DNA from: Monomorium pharaonis
Lineage: Eukaryota > Arthropoda > Insecta > Hymenoptera > Formicidae
NCBI RefSeq assembly: GCF_013373865.1
Contig: NC_050473.1
Coordinates: forward strand, 17,957,597-18,021,596
DNA: 64,000 nucleotides
Direction: 5' to 3'
Notes under the pieces: generated by a model
What the model was told of the DNA's origin: nothing
What the model saw: only the letters and a program-made list of their open reading frames with translations
Database searches by the model: none
Program-made: the position numbers and the translations under genes
Shown: positions 33,351 to 47,630 of the stretch, piece after piece
Position numbering within the stretch: the first letter of the stretch is position 1
Layout of the letters: every line of letters starts with the position of its first letter

Positions 33351-36098
33351 GAGGCCGCGCATGCGCGCCGCGCACTGCCCTAGGGGGACACGTAGGCAGG
33401 CAGAGCGCGACCGGGATCCGGTGGAGTGCGGGAGTCGCTGGACGACGAGGGGCGAGGGGGGTAGGGACTCCATGGAGCGTCGGGGGGTCAAAGGGGAACG
33501 GTGGGAGGCTGCATGCTGTGTGCACGCACGCGCGCGCGCGCGCGTTCTCTGGCATCGCACGACACACAAGCTCGGGCGCCCACTCTTCGCAATGAACAGC
33601 CGGTTTTACACAGCCGCGCGTAGAGAAACGGACGAACAGTACTCCGTACTGTACATACGCCGGACCGATTATTCTTATCGCTGGGTATCTCAAGCGCTGA
33701 GAATGCGAACGAGGACTGGTTGCTGGTGCATCGGCGGCGAGGGCCGACGTGACGTGGCCGAAGCGGAGATCCGCACGATTATTTAGAATAAAGTGCGCCG
33801 AGTCACGTAGAGAGACTCTCTCGCCGCCGCTGTACTCCCACCCCCCTTTTTTTTAAATAATTTAAGCAGAGAATATCGCTAAAACGCCGGGATGCCGGCG
33901 CGGATCAATAAACGCGATGTCGAATTTCAATGAGGTGTCCCGAGGATTACGTATGTTAGAACGCTTCACATGCGTCTCGCCAGCGGCTTTACGCGACAAT
34001 GCGATCGCCATCGTATCGAATTGCCATTACTTATATGATATGTTATGCGCATACAAAGGACTTTTTTACGGAGTTGCTCGGAATTTGCAACTATGCTCCA
34101 TTGAATTCTTCGAAATAATTTTCAATTTAGTTCGCAAAATTTAAAGTCTTGGCTTTTGGAATTTTTGGGTTTGCAATGAACAAAACAAAAATTTAACTTG
34201 TACTGCAAAAATGATCATATCCCTGCAGTCCTCGGCAAATAATTTTCAAGCGAGCAAGCGGATGCAATAAACTCTTGAACGAATATTTGTGTTCGCAAAC
34301 TACAAAATGCAATTTTCTATCAGAGTCGAGAGCAAGGGCAAAATTACACTTTTAAACCAATAAGTTAGAATAGAACAATCCGTGAAATTTTCTTTAAAGT
34401 TAAAAAGGAACCTATATTTTCTCGAGAAAAAAAACCCGGCGTGTAAAACTTGCACTTCTCGTCGTGATCGACTCCGTGTGCCGCCGTCCCCTCTAATCTC
34501 TGCAGCATAAACAATGATCATTATTGTCGTCGCAGCCGTTGAGTCGGCACGAATGGCGCGTTACTTTATCGCTTTTTCTTCGCGATAGCGACGGCCGGCG
34601 ATAACGGATAGGAATGCCGTGGTGTAGGCGCATTTATCGCGCCCCACGGCCCCGGGCGTTTATCGAGACGGAACAACATACGCTATGCGTCATCCTACCG
34701 AGTCGGACGACTCAGTTTCTCGGGAAAATTCGTCGCGAGTAACAAGTTCTTTTAACGCCTGAGAAACCTAATCCTGAACACGTCCACGTCGAGCGGTACC
34801 GTGTGTCGGCACGATCCAACGTTAATTACGGCACGTCGAGCGTCGATGTGACTAATTTACATCAATTAACTTAATTTACATCGAGTGAGCGGGACCGAGC
34901 GAAGCGTCTCGATCGTAAAGGTGGATCCGGCATCGCAGTTCCACGAAATTTCAGCCTATCGAGTCGAATATGTTTTCGTCGTAACGACGGGATATCTCGT
35001 CTGGCCGGGGCCCCCCGATAACGATTTATATAACTCGCCGCGAAGATTTCGTAATCGCTGCCGCCTGCTACGGCTAGAAGTAGCGAAAGATCACGCTGAA
35101 ATAAACCCACCGTCTCTTTCTCTTTCTCTCTCCGGGGCGCCTGGAATGAATGATGCGAGATTTGTGTGTTTATATCTCGGTTATTTACATAACAACGCCG
35201 ATAAGACCGCCGCTCGACGGTTTGCATCACACATATCTCTCGAATTATTACACGCTCATTAATGACGCTCGCGTCGCCCGCTAACGAGACGGCGATTGAC
35301 GCGGCGGCGCGAGACTCGTCGATTATGCCGATCGGGCGGAGAAAAAAAAAACAAGGAAGAAAGAAATGAGCAAACTCCTGCGTTACGTACAATTCGGTGA
35401 ATGTTGGCTATCGCGATTGCTCCGCGTGCGCTCGTTCTCTCTCTCTCTCTTTCTCTCTCTTTCTCGCTCGCTCGCTCGAGTCACCGAGCCGCCAGCATGA
35501 CATCAATCTGACATCATAGCGTACAGCCACGAGATCGTAACGTGAACCCTCCTCTCGAAAGAGCGAGGGACGGTGGTCGGCCTCCTAGCCTCGACCATGG
35601 AGCGGGAGTGAGAGAGGGTATAATTAGACGGGTCGGCTTATCAGTTGTTCATTCGTCGCCATCTCCGCTCGGATCCGGACAAACAAATGCCTCCTTACGT
35701 CTAGATATCTCCCTCTCGAAAAGGAGCGCGCGCACGTTGTATGTGTGCGTGCACATGCGTGTAGATTAAATCGAAGAAATCAGCGGTCGAGGAAAACCGC
35801 CGCGAGATCGTCCGCGCGAGATGTATCCGCGTCCGATTGATAAATGATAACGCGCGTGTTACGTAATATACAGGTAATAACGCGAGATAACGCACATAAA
35901 TTACCGCGCGGGACACATGATGCATACAAGATAATAAATTCCTGCGCGCGCAAAAGAAAAAAAAAACAATATCCGCGTAGAGGGCGAGATCCGTGTCTCT
36001 CTCTCTCCATCGATCGCGACCCTGCTCATCCTCGTCGATACTCGCGCGATCCCGGCTCGCGATTTCGTGTTATCGCGTACTTAATCGGGCGGTTTTAT

Positions 36099-36147
<49 letters not shown>

Positions 36148-37018
36148 GCTCTCTCGAGGGATACCGATAGCAACACGAGACTGTGCGAAGGCCGAGGGTT
36201 TTCTCTCTCTCGGGGGGGGGGAGGGGGGGGGAGAGAGAGAGAAAACAGACCGCAAACACACGGGCTGGCGGATCGAACGGACGACCGACTCCGAGGCGGC
36301 GATTGGTAAATTTGGCCTGACCTCTGGATAACTCGGCCACGTGCCGCCTGTATATTACGGTGCAGGGCGTAATGCGCCAAACATTATTTATCGGGTCGGG
36401 ACCAAGAATACACACGCCGCCGACTGAGATAACGGAGACAGCTCGCCGTGATTATGACCGAGTCGATTATAACCGACCCTCCTCTCCCCTCCCCCCCTCC
36501 ATCGAATCGGATGCGGCGTAGACGTAATAATAAAGCGCCCGCGACCCAGTGAACATTATCGGCGTTTTTACGTATAAAAAGCCGAGAAAACGAGTGCCCT
36601 TGCATCCGGACTCCGAGAGACTCTCGCCGTGAATCGCGCTAACAGTCGGATATGCGTTTCCGTTCGTTTACGGTTTTTACTCCTATTCGTTTGTTACAGG
36701 TATCGCTCTACTTACGAACGGAGTTACGTTCGGTCGAACTGATCGTAACACGATTTGTGCGGAATAACTATTTAGAAAATGACAAAGCAACATTAAAAAA
36801 AAATTATTTTTCTTAATGATTGCTGTTATAAAATTAGTATTTAGCTTAAGCGCGGATCAATTTCAAAGGTCGTCGAAATCATACATTTTTAATTTTTACA
36901 TTATTTAAGGCAACTTTCATGAAAAGCTCAAGTCTGTCTTTTATACACGAAAAGGAAAAGAACAGACGGGAAGGACAAATTTCGAAGACAGCTTTGTGAA
37001 TTGAGACGATTCACATTT
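33351..37018. other. Gene-free stretch
   Basis: Mixed GC- and AT-rich sequence with microsatellites (for example 36102-36145) and a purine run near 36210-36243. No supported exon on either strand. Confidence 0.5.
36102..36145. repeat. CT microsatellite
   Basis: About 21 CT units. Confidence 0.92.
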
Positions 37019-37240
37019 TTAGATTACATCCATTATCTTATTTATGGTTTGTGGATTCAGCGTGATTTTATTCCGTATTTCAGTACGCTTGTCTGTCCAA
37101 AATCCTTCGTTCTCTACCACAAAAGCGTCGTCTATTCCTTTCGTTTCGCGCAGCCGATTTTTCATCGCGTTTACCGCTGACGACAGATTATTATCGTTTC
37201 TTCTCAGGTCGGCAAGTCGGTAATAGGGCAACTTTGGCAT
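37019..37240 (-). CDS. Doubtful 73-codon ORF, unknown
   Basis: ATG at 37240-37238 to TAA, encoding MPKLPYYRLADLRRNDN... and ending NPQTINKIMDVI. Unlike most open frames here it is not low-complexity and its codon usage looks balanced. The frame is open further upstream to 37555 through a GA run, so it may be the end of a longer exon or a decayed mobile-element gene. No family is recognised and no splice support was found. Confidence 0.25.
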   Translation of the reverse strand: MPKLPYYRLADLRRNDNNLSSAVNAMKNRLRETKGIDDAFVVENEGFWTDKRTEIRNKITLNPQTINKIMDVI

Positions 37241-37555
37241 TGTGATATGCAAAACAACTTCCGGCCAAGAGACTCGGAGCCGATGAGAGTCACTGCACGC
37301 GGTCGTTCGTTTGTCTCGACGTTCTTCGACGGGCGCAGCTGTTAATCGAAGAAGCCGTCTGCAGGCTTCTAATTTTATTGCACGACAGACATCGAGGGGA
37401 ATGAATCGAGCGCGCCGGATTTCGCGCTCACGACGGTTCGCGTAGATTTCGTCACAACGTCTCTCTCTCTCTCTCTCTCTCTCACTCGTGCGCGCTGTAT
37501 GAGAAATTCCGCGACTTATGCGGAGCGCAGATCTCTCTCCTTTTCCGTGACGCAA

Positions 37556-40500
37556 CCTACGTTCGATTGCATCACGGTAAAGGAGAACGAGATATTACTT
37601 TCATAATTTCTTCAATAATATCCGAATAACCGTGAATAAGAGATATTACGCGAGCCTCGCGTAACGCGGCGACGTGTTACGTATCATTCACATATCAAAC
37701 GTAACTGAGAATATCGTAACATCTATAGTAATCACCTACCTATTCGGTCACGAGCTTCTGTCTCCTTGCAAGAAAAATATGTGCTCAAATAGTGTTTTAT
37801 CGTTGAATAACACTAGAATTTGAATCAAAGAAAAAATTCTTTCAAAAAATATTTTATTTAAAAGAAACAATTACTTTGTTTAAAAGTCCAAACAATTGTA
37901 TTTGTTAGTTCAAACATCAGTTTCATTGGCGTATACCAATGATCAAATTTGTTTGACTTAAAGAAAATTTATTAAATCCAAAGAAACTTTTCTCTCTGTG
38001 TACGTGCGAAAGACTGTGAAATCCGCCGTCCTTATCGAGGAGCTGTTTTGAAAAAAAAAGCACGCGTCAAAAATATCGCTTTACTCGCGCGCGCGCGCGC
38101 TACCGCGTGCGATACAATCGATTACCTTATCGCGAACCCGAAGGTGTGTTTTTCACCTCTCTCGATCGTTTCGATCCGCCATTATCACAGCCTCGATAAC
38201 GATCTGCCAGCGGAAGATTTCTCGCCGATAAGCGACGTTCGCGGCGACGACGCCGGATCGCGTGTCGCGCGCGTTCGGTATCGATTCGCTCGCACGCGGC
38301 GACGTGAATTTCCGCCGACGAGGCGAATCGATTCGACACCTTGAATTTTCGCACGAGGCGGCGCATCCGGTAGCGCGCGATCGAAACCCACTATACACGT
38401 GATTGTTACGTAATCTCGCGCGGTGCTCGTCTCCGTCTCGCCGGGGCGGGCGGACCAGCCCAAGTGTCTCGTCCGAACCGTCTGATTGACATGGATGTAA
38501 TGTTAATTGGACACCTTACGCACGGGGCGACGCACTTAATTAAATGTTGTTAAAAAAAGAAAACCGGCGCCGTCACCTCGCAACAGAGAAACCGTCCAAT
38601 CATCGTCGCGTGTTTCTTTGTTTTCCGACACACGGCGCGCGGCGGTGAAATTTTTAGTATCAACGAACGATAGGGAACAAACGACCGGCGACGCTGAGCT
38701 CTGAATGACGCTCTCGCGCTTCCTCCCGCGAGGCGGCGGAAAGCGAGATAGGGCAACGACAAATGGCGAATGCCTTATAATCGCCCGTTGAGAAAACGAA
38801 CAACGGCGACGGCACGTGATGGCGTGACGTAAGAAATATATCTCGGTATCGGTTATTTACGACCGAGCTCTTTAAATCGACGGAAATCCTCCTCGATCGC
38901 GGAGAGAGGGAGAGGGGGGTGCGTGCGCCCGAGATGTGCAAGAACGAGTGTGCCGCATGACCGATAAGGATTTCAAAAAAACTCGCTCGCGAGTTATTTG
39001 CAGAAACGGCTGCAGATAGAGTCGCTTTGCCCTCGGCCGTTGCACGAGATTCAAACGTGCGCGCGTGATACAAGTTACGTTATCGCCTCGGCGAATATCA
39101 GTGGACGGCAAAACAGCCGTGTTTATATCTCGCGTTTTCGAAAATAACGCCGTTAATCTCGAAAAATTTCTTCGCGCAAGCCGCGATTTGTGTATGTGGG
39201 ACACACAAAAAAATGCGTATATTCGAGAGGAGACCGAAAATAATCTTCTCTTCGTACTTCCTGTTGCAAAAAAAAGGGATCTAAAGGCAGAGGCGAAATA
39301 CAGGAGTATGCGATAAATAACAGCTGAATATTTCGCGAACCGCTGGCACTTCGCTTTCTGCATTAATTCCGTCCGACGCATATTTGGATCGTATAACAAA
39401 GGGATCGTTGTACTTTCTCGCGTGTAACTCAGGCTTCGGCCGGCTCGCCGCTTTACGTGCTCGCCCCAGAGTCGTATGTCTCGTGACGTCATCTCGCGCG
39501 CGCGATCTGGCAACGCCGCACGGGCGGTGGACGGGGACGGGGACGACGCGCGATGTTGCCGGCTCGAGCGGACGAGCAAACACGCGCGCGCACGCACGCC
39601 GGGTCTCTTTCTTTCTCTCTCTCTCTTTCTGTCTCTCTCTCGCCGGAAATTCGGGAGGTCTGGTTTCTCCTGGACCCGCCGGACTCGATCGTGATTTCCG
39701 TTGGCATTCCTTTCGTCACGCACGCGTGCACGCACGTACGCGAACGGGCACGCACGCACGCACGCACGCACGATGACGAACGTGACGCCACGCGGAGTAT
39801 ACGTACTACTCGATACAGAGCCGCGACGCGTAACGTAACGTCGAAGGATTTAAGCCGCAACTCAGGCTGTGTCAACTTCCTACGCACGGCTGACGCGTCG
39901 TCAGAACGGAGATTCTCTCCGCTTTGGCCGCGACCGGCGAATAGTTTCGCGAAGACACACTGCCCGAGGGCAGTACCTTGGCCCGTATCCGAGAGGTCTG
40001 AGAAAATATCGCTCACTTTGCCGCGGTAACACGACGTAACACGAAAGCGTTGTCATTGTTTTTCAGACGTCCGCGGAAAACAGCGAATTCCCATGCGATT
40101 TGATAATTTTATTCCCTCCGTTCCAAAAAAGTTGCACTTGGAAGTAATATCGCGAAATTTCAATGATTCGAAACATTCGAGCTTTGTTTCATCGAGTTAG
40201 GTCGTTGTCGCGGCAAATGAACGATATGGATATAAATTTGCTATTCATCTAGATTCTAGAACGTGTCTCTGGTTCATATTCGAGTCGCATATTAACAGCA
40301 TCAATGTTCGGCGTTGCGCGAGACATCATTCAATTAAAGCTAAAAATATAAGATGTTCAATTAATCGCCGTATCCCGTCTTAATTAATTAGACCGCGAAA
40401 GTCGAACGGTGGAGACTCGACAGACTTGAAGCAGTCACACCGGACTATAAATACAATCATAATACTCGAACTCCGAATCGATTCGGTTCGGCTCGAGAGA

Positions 40501-43500
40501 GAAAGAGAGAGAGAGAGAGAACAAGGAACTCGGAAAAAAAGAGAGGAAAAATCCGGTCTGAATCGCTCTCGCTCGCGTAAAGACCGTAAGGACGACGCCA
40601 GCAGCCTCTTCCGCCGATTGTGGAAAAGCGGCGGCGGCAGGTAGCTGGGAGCGGATAATATCATTCTGTCACGTCACACGGTCGTCCCGTCGGTCGGTCG
40701 GAGAAAATCAATCTGCTCCGTGCGCATACTAGCGGAGAAGCGCGCTACTAACCTTCCAGCGGAAAAGCGGTCGGCCAGCTCGCTACTAACCGTGCAGAAA
40801 ACGTCGACGCGCTTCAAGGATCCGTTGCGATATTGACCCGAGGTTGCGTTAGGTTATTTCTGTCGGGGCGGGGAGACAGGGGGGGGGGTGAGAGCGAGAA
40901 AGAGAGACAGAGAAAGAGAGAGAGGAATAGAAGGGGTTCATGTACCTTTTCAGATAGAACGTTCGGGTTTCCGCAAACCCGGCTTTCGCTCGATCCTTTT
41001 GTTTTCATTTTTTTTCTCTTTTCGCTATTTTCCCTCCCCTTCTTCCATTATCTTTGGCCCGTCCACCTTTTTCGCATTTTTGAATTACTCCCCCCTCCTC
41101 CTTTTCCTTCTCGTCCCACGGGAAAGGGACGAGAGGGAGGGAAGGCGACGCGCGCTGATCCGCGCCGACGGTGTGTCATTTCATGAATATTGGCCTTCGA
41201 CCGTGTCCTTGGCCCCGTATCGGTTCGCGAGGGATATCGCGCGCGTATTGTGCCGTTCGCTCGCTCGCTCGTTCATCCGTTCCGTTCGTTCACGCTCGCC
41301 GCACGCGTTGCCCGCTCGCTCGCACGAGTTTGCGAAATCCGCGGAGTAACGGCCGGCTCCGAAATAGAAGTCGGGGCACCACCGCGCGCTTTAGCGGTAG
41401 CGCGTCTCTCCTTCTCTCCCTTTCGTTCCTTTCTTGTCGCCGACGACGTTTCCCCACCTCCTCCCCCGATCACCGCGGGTCTCCTTATCGCGGTTTAAGG
41501 CTCGCGCACACCGAGCGCACCTGCTCTCGCAATGCGTTCCTCTTCCCAATGTTCCGAATTTGTATCATTGTATTATTATTATTATTATTATTCTCTTCTA
41601 TATCACACTCCTGCACTAAAATATTGTTATATTCTCGAGCTAAAAGAGTCTTAAATTCTATTATTAATATTATGCCTTTCGTATTTGTTTGATTTAATTT
41701 AGCTTTTATCGCCCGGGGAATTTTTTTACAGCATTGATACGTATACTTTGATTATCGACGATTTAATAGGTATAGCGAAAGATACAAGAGATTACTACAA
41801 AAAAAGAAACGGTAACAAATTATTTTTAAGATCGATTCCCTCTTCAATGTCGGTCATCGATCTCATCGTCAGTTACATCGTCGCTGTTATTTTCACCTGC
41901 TAATGTGTGTAACTGCTGATCGGGATATTCGATTAAAAAAGAATTCTTAATAAAGTTGCATTTTATCATATAATGTTCTAAATTTAACATACACAACCTT
42001 TAAAGCAATCGAAATAAATGAAAATAACTGACCTACCATTTTTTTAAATTAATCTTTCAAATTTGTGACGTAAATTTTCTGAGTTTTCATTTTCTTGACG
42101 CAATATGTAAAAAGACATATAGCGTTAAGTTGTAGTAGCGTCGAAGGTGTAGTAGAGCGTAATCGACAAGTTTTTAAGTTAAAGGAACTAAGACAAATCA
42201 CCAAAAAGCCGACACGGTGACTTATTTGGACGGCTCCGAACGGATAGATAACTGTAGTGTGTTTCCCAGCATTTTAACTTTTACTACTTCACGCCAGTTG
42301 TACGATTGGTAATGGTTATAGTACGTATACCTGCGTCACACGCGGTTGCAAAGTTTAGAAAGCGACCCTTACTCAGCACTTTTCAAGCGGTTAAAAACCC
42401 TCCCTGAAATTCTACTACCTGCGAAAAGCTACGCCGGAAACTTATGATTTCCAACAAGTGTACCTGCCGGGTTTTCTTTTGAATAAAGCGAAGTGTCTTG
42501 TCGTGCTATTATTTGAGAGAAAAATATGGGTATTTTCTTGATTTAAAAAAAAAGTTAAACAATAAAATAATTTTTTATTCAGTTCTAAATGCACCGTTTA
42601 AAAGATGAAGAAAATTGAATAAAGAGAGAACAATAAAATGGTCTTAGGTTAAAGATCATAAATTGTGCCTGATTCGGTTAGGTAGAAATTCTAAGTCTTA
42701 ACCGTTCATAGATCCATTTCAGCGATTTTCAGTACGAGTATCGGTTTTGAAATCAGATGTTTGACATCTGGAGTTTCACGCCGCCGTCTAAAGGACTGAC
42801 ACACTGACAATAAAATTTCTACAATAACACGGTAGCACTTCAAAGAAGTTCAATACACCCTTCCCGAAGGATACTCCTTACAAAACTGTACCCAAACAAG
42901 CACCGATCAACGACCATCATTCTCTCGAGGAGTCGCGCTGTCGCAATTCCATCGCAGCGAAAACAATAAGAAAAATAAGACGTGTTTGTCATCATCACGT
43001 CTTTATCTCGCTGACAGGAACAATGTGCACGTTGCACGGCGCAACGTCTCCCCGCCCACGTTGCTGCTATAATAAGGGAAGGAGCAATGGATCGCTAACC
43101 AGGATTAATCAAGCCGCAGACCGGCGGCGCGCGATTCGCCCTTTAGCCGTCACCTCACGCTAATGGACACGTCGTCGCGACGTGCACAAAGCCCGCTCCG
43201 GGCGCGCGCGCGCGCGCGGATTCGCGCCGGCAATTTTCGAATTTGCCGAACGAAAGCGGCGCCGCTCGCTCGCCATTGTGATGGTAATGGCCGGCGTGAC
43301 GACCGAGCTGGTTCTTGTCCGTTCAAGCGCGCGCGCATCCTTTAAAATTTAAATCGACCCGGGGAGAGAGAGAGGAGAGATAAAAAAATGAAAAGAAGAA
43401 TGGACAGGCCCGGGCGCGTTCGACCCAATTTGACCGGCCCACTGATAACGGTGACGTCACATATGCGGACCAGGCGTGTGTGCGTGTGTCTACTCGTTAC

Positions 43501-43909
43501 TAGTCACGGATCGTAGTACGTGACGAGCGCGGTGACGAGCGTGACGATAATGGTGCCTGCCCGTCGCGTACCACACGTGTGTGTTGCGCGTTAATGTTAA
43601 AACCCGCTCTCGTGACACGCTTTCGGTGCCGGCACCTTATAAACGCCACGAAGCGAAGTTCCGAGTAGGATTTGATAACGCCCCTTATTCATATAAACTC
43701 GCACGGGCCGCAATGCGCGGAGTCAGCAACAGCAGCAGCAGCCGACTTGCTTGCTCGCTTCATTTTACAGAAATGTGTAACGTCAGCGATGATATCCGGG
43801 AGAGTCGCTCTTTTAGTTTTACTTCGAGCATCCTCTCTCGTTTATATTGTTTCGCGTCGTATACATACGCGGAACAACTCCCGGGGCGAAGAACAGCAAC
43901 GCATGTTTT

Positions 43910-43940
<31 letters not shown>

Positions 43941-45240
43941 AGACGAAGATGCGCGCGAGTGAAATTAGGTGTCTCGAGAGAGGAAGCTATGGAATATTTC
44001 CGTAGTAAAGCTGGCCGCGATATTTTCGTCACCTAGACTAGACTGAACACGCGGGCGCGAGCGCGTCGCGTGTTCGTTCGCGAAACGTGAGAAAACGAAA
44101 GTACGGTGGCCGGGGTCGGCTCTCTCGCAGATCGATACCGCGGCCGCGAGAGAGCGGCTCTCCTTTCGTCGTCGTCGTCGTTGTCGTTGGCGCCCTTCTT
44201 CCGTGGTCGCCGTGCTGCGCGAGCTTGCGCGGTGATGTCATATATTCGGCCGAGTTTACGCGTGTTTGTAAACAGGTCGAGCGAGGGAGAGACGGGAAGA
44301 GAGAGAAAGAGAGAGAAAGAGGAGAAAACGGGAGGGTGAACGACGACGAGGAGAGAAATCTCTCTCTCTCTTTCTCTTTCTTTCCTCAGGGCTGGGCTCA
44401 GATGTGGGCCCTTTATTTTTGTCAGGACGCGACCCGTGCACCTGCCCCGAGAGGGCAAGCTGTGCGTCGTTAATGACAATGGAGATCGTTAGAATCGATG
44501 CCGGATAACGACGTGGCCTAACGGAACTCTGTAATTCTTAATTTCAAATTCTACTGTTAAATTCGTCCGAAGAGAGAAACGTCCACGATGATATCCTGTC
44601 CACGGCAGAGAGATCCAATCAGTCTCTTACATTTTTTTCTCCGTTTCGAAAATAAATCTTTATTATTGACGTTAAATTTATTTTCCCAAGTCGATATTTT
44701 ATGAAAGTGACGCTAGCGATAGGGCAAGGCGTCTCTTTATCGACTACTTGTAACACGTAATCGAGAAAACGCGCGTGCCCTCCGCTCTCGTATTACATTC
44801 TCCCGATCGTAATGGAAGAAAACGAACGAGAAGCTAGGTGCTTTGCGATCGAACGGCCGGCTCCCACGTGTCTCTCCAGCACTGCGAGCTGGAGCTGCGC
44901 AGACGAGTTCCGCGCGCCTTCCTTCCTCGTGCAACTCGGCTTTGTCGAGCTTCGGTTGCGTGGTTGCGTCGTTCTCTCGTTTTCTCGTACGCGGCCGTGA
45001 CGTCACGCGCTGCAAGTTGAGCCACAGAGGCGGAGAACACGTTAGCATCGGGTGCGAGAGAGGAACGTGGTCGGGCAAGGGGAGGGATGACAGGGGGGAT
45101 GGAGCGAACGGTGGTGCGATGCACGCTATACCGGGTGTCCGAAATACAGCGTCAATTGATATTTCGATAAATTAATAAACTTTGATCTTTACTCGTCGAG
45201 AGATTCAATGAGACATTGGATGAATAAGTGTAATAAGAAA
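37556..45240. other. Gene-free stretch with CpG-rich patches
   Basis: CpG-rich around 38.0-41.4 kb and 43.0-45.1 kb, AT-rich around 41.7-42.8 kb. Contains perfect TGACGTCA sites at 39484, 43452 and 44998 and an ATT run near 41570-41592. Long open frames (for example 38872-39771 minus) lack splice or motif support. Confidence 0.5.
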
Positions 45241-45484
45241 GACACTAATCATATTCTACACAAAATAATTGTACACGATCAGAATATTCTACACAAATAT
45301 AAATACAAAGAAAAACTGTGTAGTGAACAGTTTTTCTACGCACAATATATCCGTGTGCAATTTTTAATTCAAGGATAATTCTTGTGCACAGTTTTTCCAC
45401 CTACAATTTTTGTTGTGTACAAATATATTTGTGTAGAATATTCTGATCATGTCCAATTATTTTGTGTAGAATATGATCAGTGCC
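45241..45484. mobile_element. Foldback element with about 60-bp inverted arms
   Basis: The left arm (GACACTAATCATATTCTACA, continuing through two TTCTACACAAA blocks) is matched in inverse orientation by the right arm ending ...GATCAGTGCC. Weaker complementarity (AAAAACTGTG / CACAGTTTTT) continues into the centre. It is 244 bp and non-coding. Identity of the transposon superfamily is unknown. Confidence 0.75.
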
Positions 45485-47630
45485 ATAAAAGATTATAAGA
45501 ATAATATTTAGGAGATTAAATATTTAAAAAATGTATAAGACTTAAGAAATTTAATTCTTCATACACACACTGAGTCGTGACACTTCTTAATTAATTTGCA
45601 TTATTTTTAAAAGTAAATAAATTCTTCAATGAATCTTACTCTAAAATGTTTCAACATTTCTAGAAAGTATTGGTGTAGCCGTTGTCTTAAAAAATGGTGT
45701 ATAAACGTGACAATTACAGTACTAAAAAAAAATTAAAGTCAAGAATTGAAGAAATTTAATCTAAGCTCGCGTAAAATGATAAGGAAATCTCGTTTTTTCG
45801 CTAAACTCGTGAAACAGCGCTGAGTTTTTGTCGCAAGAACGAATCGCCTTGAAACTTGTCCTCAAATTGCAGTCGAAGGGGCATCCGGCGGGGACACCCC
45901 GTACGCAGAACGATGCGTCAGGCACGCACGACTGTTACCTACGCACGCGATGACCGCGTGTGTTGCCGCCGGTGGATTTCGAAAATATTGGATCTACAAT
46001 CTACGTCGGTCCCCGTATTCTACGAACGAAACAATGCACCCCGCGATGCAAACGTTACCTGTCCAACGCGCGTCCAACCCAATGAATCTCTTGTTCTGAC
46101 ATTAAACACGATCAACGTTCCATTATAGATAAACGAGAAGAGACGGCCGCGTTTCAGCGCGCGAGTACAAAACAAAATGCATTTATTTCTCTCTGTGTGG
46201 ACAACACGTAGTGCAAATTTTCGCTACGTTGTTACAATTTTTTCAGCGATATAAAAAAATGTGACGTTCGTCATGTTTTCATGAACTCTTCGCAAATTGT
46301 CACGCATTTTTGGAATAACTGTCGTTTGCGAAGAAAAAAAATTACTTCCTTATTCGCCGCGTAATAAGGTGACTCAGAAGCATTTCTGTATCACGTTTCA
46401 ATGTTGCATCGCATGTTATCATACCCGTATCTGTCGCAATAATCGTCCGTAACCGTTACTGCCTAACAATTCGTTCGCAACCATTAGGTTGCTCGTGCAT
46501 CGTGCTTTTGCGAACTCGTGAAGCATTTCGCAAAGGAGATCGTGACGAATCGCCGACGCTTCTCGCAACCAGTCCTCTACGCTGTGTGCAGACTCTCTGT
46601 TTGTCCCCGTAATTTCTCTTTCTTTCCTTTTCTTTTCCACCCCTTCTCCGCGCCAAAAGGACCGTCCGACACTCCTTTGAACCTCTTTTTCTGTCATATA
46701 TCGGCCGGCTTCCCGCCTTCCCGTTCATGTTGCGTTATTTGTTTCATCGGTTAGCATCGATACACGACTCTCGACGTACCGTGTCTCCGGATTTCTCCGC
46801 CCGTTTCGGGCCAGACGAGAAATTGTTTTTAAGATAAATGAGATCTAGGTTTACCGATCAATTATTCACTTGTAATCCATACCTCATGGCTTTGGATGGC
46901 TTCCGGTATGCGTTCATAAAATACTATTTCATAGTATACATTTATTTTATCACACGCACACAAAAATGTATATTTACATATATACGTGTATTTATTGTAA
47001 ATATAAAAAATGTAGTTATATACATATATCGATTAACGTTGATCTCATTTACCTCATTTACATGTTTGTTGAGTTTCATTAAAATCAACGGGGTAGGGGG
47101 GGGGGCAGTTTCCACAGCCTTCCCTTGTCAGTTTGCATTCGTTGTTTACTATTCGTGCCGATTCGCCGACGGAACGGTTTTTCGACAGAATCGAAGGATA
47201 CACGAATCGCTTCGAGTCAACAACGTGTCAATTCGCGTCGCTCGCATACAGAGCTATACATATATGTATATTGTACAAATGATGAAACCTCGAATCGCAA
47301 ACAATGTGAAAGGATTTGCAGCAACGAGTGATCCATTTTTGCGAGAACCACAAATTGCATATATCGCTGAAACAATTAAAGCGAGATGTAAGACCAAAAG
47401 TTAGCGCTAATCTTCGACAGTTTACCGTTCGCCTACAAAACGTGGTATCGTTACAACCAGAAATAAACATTTTACTCATTACATTTTGCGAAGTTTCATT
47501 ACAATCAGTGAAACAGTCATCAGTTAAACATTACAAACAGTCAACCTTGTGCTAAAGTCCAGTTATCGAGTTACGAACTAAGTAATAGGTCTATATGTGT
47601 TAGCTAGTTGCGATGAATTTGTGTCACCGA
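45485..47630. other. Gene-free stretch downstream of the MADF-BESS gene
   Basis: Mostly AT-rich. The part next to 47631 should hold the 3' UTR of the MADF-BESS gene; a minus-strand AATAAA occurs near 46938. No other exon supported. Confidence 0.5.

Noticed and set aside
37780..38000. AT-rich stretch ending in ACTTTTCTCTCTGTGT that resembles an element end
   Set aside because: No matching inverse left end could be found, so an element is not supported.
38872..39771. 299-codon minus-strand frame
   Set aside because: Arg/Ser/Ala-rich with microsatellite-derived segments, no recognisable motif, no splice-site support; typical of a CpG-rich patch.
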